A DNA stretch of 7,421 bases from JAADHY01 sp964428935 (GTDB lineage Bacteria > Planctomycetota > Planctomycetia > Planctomycetales > Planctomycetaceae): contig CAYSAG010000262.1 of assembly GCA_964428935.1 (NCBI GenBank), forward strand, positions 1 through 7,421, read 5' to 3'. The translations under genes were made by a program, and so were the position numbers. Of the stretch, positions 1-7,421 are shown piece by piece (positions within the stretch are counted from its first letter, which is position 1; each line of letters begins with the position of its first letter). The notes under the pieces are model-generated. The model had not been told where the DNA came from and made no database searches. It saw only the letters and a program-made list of their open reading frames with translations.

Positions 1-52
1 AGGGTCCTGGCAACCGACGGTGGCCACCTCCGGCTTGACACCGCGACGTCTC

Positions 53-95
53 AGTCCCGTCGACAAAAGTCCTTTCCAAGTCGGGCGGGCTTTTT
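53..95 (+). terminator. Probable intrinsic terminator of an upstream gene outside the window
   Basis: CCCG (56-59) pairs with CGGG (86-89) and CGAC (61-64) pairs with GTCG (80-83). They are separated by T60 on one side and two G on the other. A53 and G54 can add pairs with T91 and C90 if T55 is bulged out. The stem is followed by five T (91-95). The loop is long (15 nt, 65-79), which weakens the case. It lies about 100 bp before metF, so it would end a transcript entering from the left and separate metF from its upstream neighbour. Confidence 0.45.
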
Positions 96-182
96 CCCAC
101 GAGCCATTCGGTTCATGCCCTGTCCTCCCCAGCTTGCTGGAGCGGCGATGGACGGGTCTCACTCGGTTGAACGACGAAAGGC

Positions 183-194
183 AGGAAAACAGTG
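183..194 (+). promoter_or_regulatory. Ribosome-binding site and GTG start of metF
   Basis: AGGA (183-186) lies 5 nt before the GTG at 192-194, and a second AAAGG lies at 177-181. The first in-frame ATG is only at residue 109, well inside the conserved barrel, and the family motif with the catalytic Glu begins about 20 residues after this GTG. The GTG is therefore the only sensible start. Confidence 0.65.
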
Positions 195-1157
195 AACTTC
201 AGACCGAAACGTCTGTCGGAACTGTACGGGCCCGGTCAATTTGGGCTGTCGATCGAAATTTTTCCACCGAAAACGACCAAAGGCGACGACACGCTCTTCC
301 GCACGCTGGATCGACTGACGCAGTACGGTCCGGCCTTTGTGTCGTGCACGTACGGGGCAGGCGGGGGCACGCGGGAGCGAACGATCGACCTTTGTGAACG
401 GATTCAGCGTCGGTACCAAGTGACGGCGACGGCCCACCTGAGTTGTGTCGGAGCGACCCGGTCGGACCTGGCCGAACTGGTGGACCAGATTCACCGGCGA
501 GGAATTCGGAACATCATGGCCTTGCGCGGCGACCCGCCGGAGGGCCAGTCGGTCTTCCAGCCGGTCCCCGGTGGATTGGCTCATGCCAACGAACTGGTGG
601 AGCTGATTCGTCAACGGCACCCAGAAATGGGCATTGGCGTGGCCGGCTACCCGGAAAAGCACAAGGAAGCGCCCGACCTCCAAACCGACCTGCTCCACTT
701 GAAGCGGAAGGTCGACGCCGGTGCCGACGCGGTTTTCACGCAACTTTTCTACGTCAACGAAAACTTCTTCCGGTTCCGCGACCTGTGTGAACGCCTCGGA
801 ATCCACGTCCCCGTGGTTCCAGGCCTGATGCCGGTCACCGAGTACCGTCGGATTCAACGAATCACCGAGCTTTGCGGCGCCCAATTCCCCACCGACCTTG
901 CCGCTCGACTGGAAGCGGCCCAAAATGACCCGACCGCACAGTTCCAGATCGGCGTTGACTTTGCGATTGAGCAGTGTCGGCAACTGATGGCCGAGGGCGT
1001 TCCCGGACTGCACTTTTACGTCTTGAACCGGTCGGAAGCGTGTGAGCGGATTTTGGAGGCGTTGGGCTTTCCGACCAAAGACGACACATCAGGCCAACCG
1101 GCCGAGGCCTCGGATGGGCGGGACCAGAGCGGGTCGCCCGTTGATCTGGCTGGTTAG
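192..1157 (+). CDS. metF: Methylenetetrahydrofolate reductase (MetF)
   Basis: FAD-dependent cytosolic enzyme that reduces 5,10-methylenetetrahydrofolate to 5-methyltetrahydrofolate, the methyl donor used by the neighbouring MetH. The product is 321 aa; E. coli MetF is 296. Family motifs run in order along one TIM-barrel domain: SIEIFPPK (residues 20-27), whose Glu22 matches the catalytic Glu28 of E. coli; CTYGAGGGTRERT (52-64); AHLSCVGAT (81-89); ALRGDPP (110-116), whose Asp114 matches the flavin-contacting Asp120; AGYPEKHKEAP (151-161); FTQLFY (182-187), whose Gln184 matches Gln183; VVPGLMPV (208-215); and LHFYVLNR (273-280). The length excess is mostly a C-terminal tail from about residue 295, rich in Asp, Ser, Gly and Pro and probably disordered. 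The start is GTG with a modest AGGA site. metH follows 258 bp downstream on the same strand. The two may be co-transcribed, but the gap is large enough for a separate promoter. Identity is secure; the cofactor preference (NADH or other donor) cannot be read here. Confidence 0.97.
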   Translation: MNFRPKRLSELYGPGQFGLSIEIFPPKTTKGDDTLFRTLDRLTQYGPAFVSCTYGAGGGTRERTIDLCERIQRRYQVTATAHLSCVGATRSDLAELVDQIHRRGIRNIMALRGDPPEGQSVFQPVPGGLAHANELVELIRQRHPEMGIGVAGYPEKHKEAPDLQTDLLHLKRKVDAGADAVFTQLFYVNENFFRFRDLCERLGIHVPVVPGLMPVTEYRRIQRITELCGAQFPTDLAARLEAAQNDPTAQFQIGVDFAIEQCRQLMAEGVPGLHFYVLNRSEACERILEALGFPTKDDTSGQPAEASDGRDQSGSPVDLAG

Positions 1158-1415
1158 TCCTTCGGCAGGTTTGGGGGAGTCTGGTTTGGGCTGGCGGTTG
1201 AGCCCGGTCGGAGGCGGGCAAACACCGTGGCCGGGCCGGAGGAAAAAGTCGGCCGTGGCGTGCGGCTGTCGCCCCGTCGTGGGGCTGGCGTGGTCGAGGC
1301 CGGCTGTTGTTGGAAGTCGCCTCAACATTCGCGAGTCGAGAACGACGTCCCGCGCCTTGTCGACCACCTTTTCAACCACGAAACGTCGTGCACAAATCGT
1401 GTGTTCGGTCCAGAG
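1158..1415 (+). other. metF-metH intergenic region / metH leader, hairpin-rich
   Basis: This 258-bp gap has no gene. Several short perfect stems are visible: GGGCT/AGCCC (1188-1192 with 1201-1205), GCCCC/GGGGC (1271-1275 with 1281-1285, loop GTCGT), enclosed by CGGCC/GGCCG (1250-1254 with 1298-1302), and CACGA/TCGTG (1377-1381 with 1386-1390, loop AACG) just before the metH start. No hairpin is followed by a T run, so no intrinsic terminator separates the two genes and read-through from metF is possible. I looked for a B12-box and for SAM or SAH riboswitch cores, since those often control metH, and recognised none. Stems of 5 bp are expected by chance at this GC content. Confidence 0.4.
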
Positions 1416-5150
<3,735 letters not shown>

Positions 5151-5205
5151 ACCGGTCGGCCGCCGCGACCGCTCGAACGTGACGACGCTCGGCCGCAAAC
5201 CGCCT

Positions 5206-5307
5206 CACGCCACGGCTCGCCGGACGCCCTGAGCTGTTGCACGGCGTGGCCCGCCGGACGCTTTGACCCGTCACACGCCGCGGCCCGTCGCTCACGACTT
5301 GCCTCGC
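5206..5307. repeat. Degenerate 34-bp tandem repeat, three copies
   Basis: Copies start at 5206, 5240 and 5274, exactly 34 bp apart. Each begins CACGSCRYGGCYCG. Copies 1 and 2 match at 24 of 34 positions and share CGCCGGACGC and a following TGA. Copies 2 and 3 match at 14 of their first 17 positions, then diverge. No further copy is clear on either side. The repeat lies between metH and the 12-bp inverted repeat. Its function is unknown; it could be a decayed minisatellite or a cluster of protein-binding sites. Confidence 0.4.
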
Positions 5308-5325
5308 TCACCCCGCCGCGTTTTT
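5279..5325 (+). terminator. Possible intrinsic terminator downstream of metH
   Basis: CGCGGC (5279-5284) pairs perfectly with GCCGCG (5315-5320), followed at once by TTTTTCTT (5321-5328). The 30-nt loop contains a smaller hairpin, GTCG-CTCA-CGAC (5287-5298). The pure G-C stem and T run are what an intrinsic terminator needs, but the stem is short and the loop long. It lies about 130 bp after the metH stop, and no better candidate is visible in the gap. Confidence 0.35.
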
Positions 5326-5384
5326 CTTGCTCTGGCCCGCCGAGCCGCGTCGGTGTAGGCTGGACGTGGTCCGCGGGGTGAGCG
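5305..5384. repeat. 12-bp perfect inverted repeat, 56-nt spacer
   Basis: CGCTCACCCCGC (5305-5316) is exactly complementary to GCGGGGTGAGCG (5373-5384). The spacer contains the T run at 5321-5325 and a small AGCC/GGCT stem. It lies roughly 190 to 270 bp upstream of the enolase-superfamily start. It could be a long hairpin in a leader transcript, paired operator half-sites, or chance. Confidence 0.45.
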
Positions 5385-5561
5385 GAGCGTTTGGCAAGAG
5401 AACGACCGCGACGAGCGGCTTGCGCCGCCGAAGCGGGCTCGGGTGGGCCGGCTCGGGCCGAGCGGTCGTTCGCCGCTGCGAGCCGGTTTCCTGGTTGTCC
5501 GCTCGGACGGTGGTCGGTTGGGGCTTGAACGAGGCTCGTCGGCGTGGTGTCGGTTCGGAGG

Positions 5562-5576
5562 GGAGGTGGAAGCATG
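5562..5576 (+). promoter_or_regulatory. Strong ribosome-binding site that fixes the ATG start at 5574
   Basis: GGAGG (5562-5566), within GGAGGGGAGGTGG (5557-5569), stands 7 nt before the ATG at 5574. This spacing favours 5574 over the in-frame GTG at 5544, which would place the ribosome-binding site inside the coding sequence and push the Arg-Arg leader away from the N-terminus. It is the best ribosome-binding site of the three genes. Confidence 0.8.
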
Positions 5577-6866
5577 AACGTTCTTTCGCGCCGAGCTTGG
5601 GGCCGCGCAGCGTTGTCCAGCGCGCTGGCGGCAGTGGGTCGTTCACTGTGGGCCGACGTCCTGACCGGAAGCACGTCGAGGATTTCGCGCGTCGAAATTT
5701 GGCGGTTGGAAGGCCGCTACACCGAAACAGGCTCGGGACGCCAGCAGCACCAAGTCCGGCCGCTCCACATTTACCCGCAGTTCCGGCCCAAGCCGTTCCG
5801 CGAGTCCGGCTCCGGACAGACGCGAGACGTTCGCGTCAGTCGCCTGTACCTGGTCATTGGAACGGACGACGGTTTGGAAGGACGCTACGGACCAATTGAC
5901 GCGGAAGCAGCCGTCGTCGTGGACCGGCAGTTGAAGAAGTTCCTGCTCGGCAAAGACCCGTTGGCCGGCGAAGCCTTGTGGGACCAAATGTACCGGCTCA
6001 ACCGCCATTCCCGAGCCGGGCACTTCCTCATGGGCATCAGCGCCGTCGACAACGCCTTGTGGGACCTGCGGGGACGGCGGTTCGGCGTTCCGGTCTACCG
6101 ACTGCTGGGCGGCCCGACCCGCCGAGAAGTCGACGCCTACGCAAGCTGCCTGGGGTTTTCGGTCGAACCGGTCGCGGCGGCCACTCGCGCCGTCCAATTC
6201 AAGAACCAGGGCTTCGTTCGCCAGAAGTGGTTCTTCGCCTACGGGCCCGGCGACGGACGAAAGGGACTGGCCAACAACGTCGACCTGGTGCGAACGCTGC
6301 GGGGAGCCGTGGACGACGACTGCGACCTCATGTTCGACGCGTTCATGGGCTGGGACTTGAACTACGCAGTCGAGTGGGCTCGGCGAGCCGAACCGTACTT
6401 TCCGCGTTGGATTGAGGAGCCGTTTCACCCGGAGAAGCTGGAAAGCTTCGCTCAGCTGCGACGTAAGACGTCCATTCCGGTGGCCACGGGCGAGCACTTT
6501 TACGGGCGGTGGGAGGTCGAGCGGTACTTGGACGCTCAGGCCGTCTCGGTCGTGCAGGCAGACCCGGAGTGGTGCGGAGGTGTCAGCGAGCTGGTCAAGA
6601 TTTGCGCGCTGGCGTCGGCCAACGACGTGCACGTCGTCCCTCACGGCCACAGTCTGCACGCGGCCTTGCACGTCGTGGCCAGCCAGTCGCCCATGACTTG
6701 CCCGATGGTCGAATACCTGATTCGGAAAATGCAGCACTACTACCATTTCGAGAAGGAACCGCTGCGGCCTGTCAACGGCAAAATTCCTCTGCCAGAACGG
6801 CCGGGCTTCGGCATTGACTGGGACGAGAGCAAAATTGAAGACAAGCGTCGGGTGGAGTGGTCGTAG
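5574..6866 (+). CDS. Enolase-superfamily (mandelate racemase/muconate lactonizing enzyme) protein, rhamnonate-dehydratase-like, Tat-like leader
   Basis: The product is 430 aa, a Mg-dependent enzyme of the enolase superfamily that would remove a proton alpha to a carboxylate and probably dehydrate a sugar acid. The capping domain (about 38-175) is followed by a TIM barrel. Metal ligands are Asp255 (LMFDAFMGWD), Glu281 (WIEEP) and Glu307 (TGEHFYGR). The Asp330 (VQADPEWCGG) and His357 (VVPHGHS) pair matches the Asp-His dyad of E. coli RhmD, with the same Asp255-Glu281 spacing (26) and Asp-His spacing (27). The segments GISAVDNALWDL, GVPVYRLLGG, KWFFAYGPGDG and PVNGKIPLPERPGFG also align with RhmD-type sequences. 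The N-terminus MNVLSRRAWGRAAL, followed by an Ala/Leu-rich stretch to about residue 28, resembles a Tat signal. The hydrophobic core is short and broken by Arg23, so export is only plausible. The substrate is not determined: rhamnonate is the nearest guess, other acid sugars are possible, and no sugar-pathway gene flanks it. Confidence 0.93.
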   Translation: MNVLSRRAWGRAALSSALAAVGRSLWADVLTGSTSRISRVEIWRLEGRYTETGSGRQQHQVRPLHIYPQFRPKPFRESGSGQTRDVRVSRLYLVIGTDDGLEGRYGPIDAEAAVVVDRQLKKFLLGKDPLAGEALWDQMYRLNRHSRAGHFLMGISAVDNALWDLRGRRFGVPVYRLLGGPTRREVDAYASCLGFSVEPVAAATRAVQFKNQGFVRQKWFFAYGPGDGRKGLANNVDLVRTLRGAVDDDCDLMFDAFMGWDLNYAVEWARRAEPYFPRWIEEPFHPEKLESFAQLRRKTSIPVATGEHFYGRWEVERYLDAQAVSVVQADPEWCGGVSELVKICALASANDVHVVPHGHSLHAALHVVASQSPMTCPMVEYLIRKMQHYYHFEKEPLRPVNGKIPLPERPGFGIDWDESKIEDKRRVEWS

Positions 6867-6872
6867 ACGTCG

Positions 6873-6905
6873 AGCCGCGTGTGGTGCAAACCACCCATTC
6901 CGGCT
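6873..6905 (+). terminator. Two-tier hairpin just after the enolase-superfamily stop codon, no T run
   Basis: AGCCG (6873-6877) pairs with CGGCT (6901-6905) and encloses GTGGT-GCAA-ACCAC (6881-6894), a 5-bp stem closed by a stable GNRA-type loop. It starts 7 nt after the stop codon, where a transcript end would be expected. It lacks the T run of an intrinsic terminator, so it may instead protect the mRNA 3' end or mark a factor-dependent stop. Confidence 0.3.
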
Positions 6906-7111
6906 AACCGAGAGTTCTTGCAAAACCGGCGTCGATTGTGTGTCGAGACCGCTCGCGGACCGATTTCCGCCCAGCCGCTCGTCCGGTTCCGGCCCTGGTC
7001 GATGTGCGGTCGATATCCACAACAAGGGACCCCGGCACGGCGAGGCCAAGCAGGCTGCGGTCCGCGGACGGCGCGTCGAGACGACGGTCCGCCGACGACC
7101 GCCCATGCACG

Positions 7112-7153
7112 GACCCTCCTTGTCGGCCTGCAGCTTCAGCCCTGAAGGAGGTC
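7112..7153 (+). other. Hairpin masking a perfect Shine-Dalgarno-like sequence
   Basis: GACC and TCCTT (7112-7115 and 7117-7121, C7116 bulged) pair with AAGGAGGTC (7145-7153), giving 9 bp. The right arm contains AAGGAGGT, a full match to the anti-Shine-Dalgarno complement. A second hairpin, CTTCA-GCCC-TGAAG (7134-7147), uses the first three bases of the same arm and excludes the lower end of the long one. A GTG lies 10 nt after the motif (7163), opening a 44-codon Arg-rich frame to 7297 that does not look like a protein. The structure is directly visible; any regulatory role is inference. Confidence 0.3.
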
Positions 7154-7329
7154 GCGACGAGCGTGACGGTTCGAGCCACCCGCTTACAAGACGACGGCAA
7201 CCGAAGACGTGTCTCCCGTCAGGCGACCGGCGGCTTCTTCGGCCGAGCCCGTGGGGCTGGCAGACGTCTCGGCCCCAGAAAACCGGGCCGCACGTGAGGC
7301 TCCACGCCCGACCCGTTGTTTTCCCTAAC

Positions 7330-7356
7330 GTGGAGCAAGCGTCCTGCTTGCTCCAC
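7330..7356. repeat. Perfect short palindromic repeat, 11-bp arms
   Basis: GTGGAGCAAGC (7330-7340), loop GTCCT (7341-7345), then GCTTGCTCCAC (7346-7356). The arms are exactly complementary. The element reads through as VEQASCLLH on one strand and SKQDACSTL on the other. From memory, peptides of this type recur in spurious proteins predicted from planctomycete-like genomes, which fits a dispersed intergenic palindrome similar in kind to REP elements. There is no T run on either side, so it is not an ordinary terminator. Only one copy is present in the window. Confidence 0.6.
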
Positions 7357-7421
7357 AACCGAAGAAAACGTGACAAGTTACGGCGTTCAAGTCATGGGCG
7401 CACGTTGCGCGCATCTTGACC

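Larger units (their letters stand above)
5151..5573. other. Non-coding gap between metH and the enolase-superfamily gene
   Basis: This 423-bp stretch has no credible gene. It holds a degenerate 34-bp tandem repeat (5206-5307), a possible terminator (5279-5325), a 12-bp inverted repeat (5305-5384), a further 9-bp inverted pair AACGACCGC / GCGGTCGTT (5401-5409 with 5462-5470) enclosing a CGAGC/GCTCG stem (5412-5416 with 5451-5455), and the ribosome-binding site of the next gene. By rough reckoning, about one 9-bp pair would arise by chance in a region of this length and GC content, so only the 12-bp pair stands out. No convincing -35/-10 pair is visible. The sequence TAGGCT at 5356-5361 resembles a -10 element but lacks a partner at the right distance. 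The promoter of the downstream gene probably lies here but cannot be placed. Confidence 0.5.
6867..7421. other. Gene-free, stem-loop-rich region
   Basis: This 555-bp stretch runs to the window edge. Open frames exist on both strands, but their products are Arg/Pro-rich, lack family motifs and look like chance frames in GC-rich DNA. Stem-loops visible in order are 6873-6905, 7064-7092 (GCGGAC/GTCCGC enclosing CGTCG-AGA-CGACG), 7112-7153, 7252-7277 (TGGGGC/GCCCCA), 7284-7310 (CGGG/CCCG with CGTG/CACG, followed by TTGTTTT at 7316-7322), 7330-7356 and 7387-7419. GGTCGAT occurs twice, 11 bp apart (6997-7003 and 7008-7014). It may hold the 3' end of the enolase transcript, a small structured RNA or decayed DNA. 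I recognise no known RNA family. Confidence 0.4.

Noticed and set aside
3..38. Possible 3' end of an upstream gene, stopping with TGA at 36-38 just before the terminator
   Set aside because: Only 11 codons are visible and nothing in them can be tested; frames 1 and 2 are equally open here.
1238..1254. Resemblance of GGAGGAAAAAGTC to a conserved RNase P RNA segment
   Set aside because: The match is short and imperfect, and the 258-bp gap is too small and lacks the second conserved RNase P segment.
1227..1415. N-terminal extension of MetH from a GTG at 1227
   Set aside because: The extra 63 residues are Arg/Gly-rich with no family counterpart; starting at 1416 gives the normal length and leads straight into the homocysteine domain.
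5279..5384. Classical attenuator made of the 5279-5325 terminator and the 5305-5384 inverted repeat
   Set aside because: The right arm of the inverted repeat (5373-5384) is transcribed about 50 nt after the T run, too late to prevent termination in the usual way.
5544..5573. Start of the enolase-superfamily gene at GTG 5544
   Set aside because: The GGAGG site is correctly spaced for ATG 5574 and would lie inside the gene if 5544 were used.
6997..7014. Direct repeat GGTCGAT twice at 11-bp spacing as a regulator binding site
   Set aside because: Seven-base repeats are common in GC-rich DNA and no promoter or gene lies next to it.
6904..7200. 98-codon open frame on the - strand
   Set aside because: It starts with TTG, has no ribosome-binding site I can see and no recognisable domain.
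7163..7297. Small 44-codon gene starting at GTG 7163
   Set aside because: It has a perfect Shine-Dalgarno motif, but the product is Arg-rich with no motif and the frame resembles random GC-rich sequence; kept only as a finding.
5643..7376. A 577-codon open frame on the - strand over the enolase-superfamily gene and the tail
   Set aside because: Same codon-bias effect; it begins within the palindromic repeat region and shows no family motifs.

Overview
This GC-rich window carries three complete genes, all on the + strand: metF (192-1157), metH (1416-5150) and a rhamnonate-dehydratase-like member of the enolase superfamily (5574-6866). All three were identified from conserved motifs read in the translations. 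No lineage marker gene is present. A Planctomycetota origin is my best inference, with moderate confidence. It rests on the export-like Arg-Arg leader on a sugar-acid dehydratase-type enzyme, the loose gene packing, the mixed ribosome-binding signals, and a GTGGAGCAAGC / GCTTGCTCCAC palindrome of a kind I recall as dispersed in planctomycete-like genomes.

Layout: 1-191 holds a likely intrinsic terminator of an unseen upstream gene (53-95) and the metF leader. MetF makes 5-methyltetrahydrofolate, and MetH uses that methyl group to convert homocysteine to methionine, so the pair is the complete remethylation arm of the methionine/folate cycle. They are separated by 258 bp of hairpin-rich DNA in which I see no recognisable cobalamin or SAM riboswitch. 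MetH is full length and retains its zinc, cobalamin and SAM-activation motifs, so it should be an ordinary B12-dependent enzyme.

After metH comes a 423-bp non-coding gap. It holds a degenerate 34-bp tandem repeat (three copies), a possible terminator and a 12-bp perfect inverted repeat. The enolase-superfamily gene follows behind a strong GGAGG ribosome-binding site. It keeps the metal ligands and the Asp-His dyad of the rhamnonate dehydratase subgroup and has a Tat-like N-terminus. Nothing links it functionally to the methionine genes.

The last 555 bp contain no gene I can support. They are unusually rich in stem-loops: a two-tier hairpin with a GCAA loop right after the stop codon, a hairpin that would mask a perfect AAGGAGGT sequence, a perfect 11-bp palindromic repeat, and another palindrome at the window edge. 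I found no defence system, mobile element, CRISPR array, tRNA or rRNA. The points most worth a second look are the palindromic repeat, the structured 3' region, and the near-total absence of TTA, CTA and TCA codons, which explains the very long antisense open frames.
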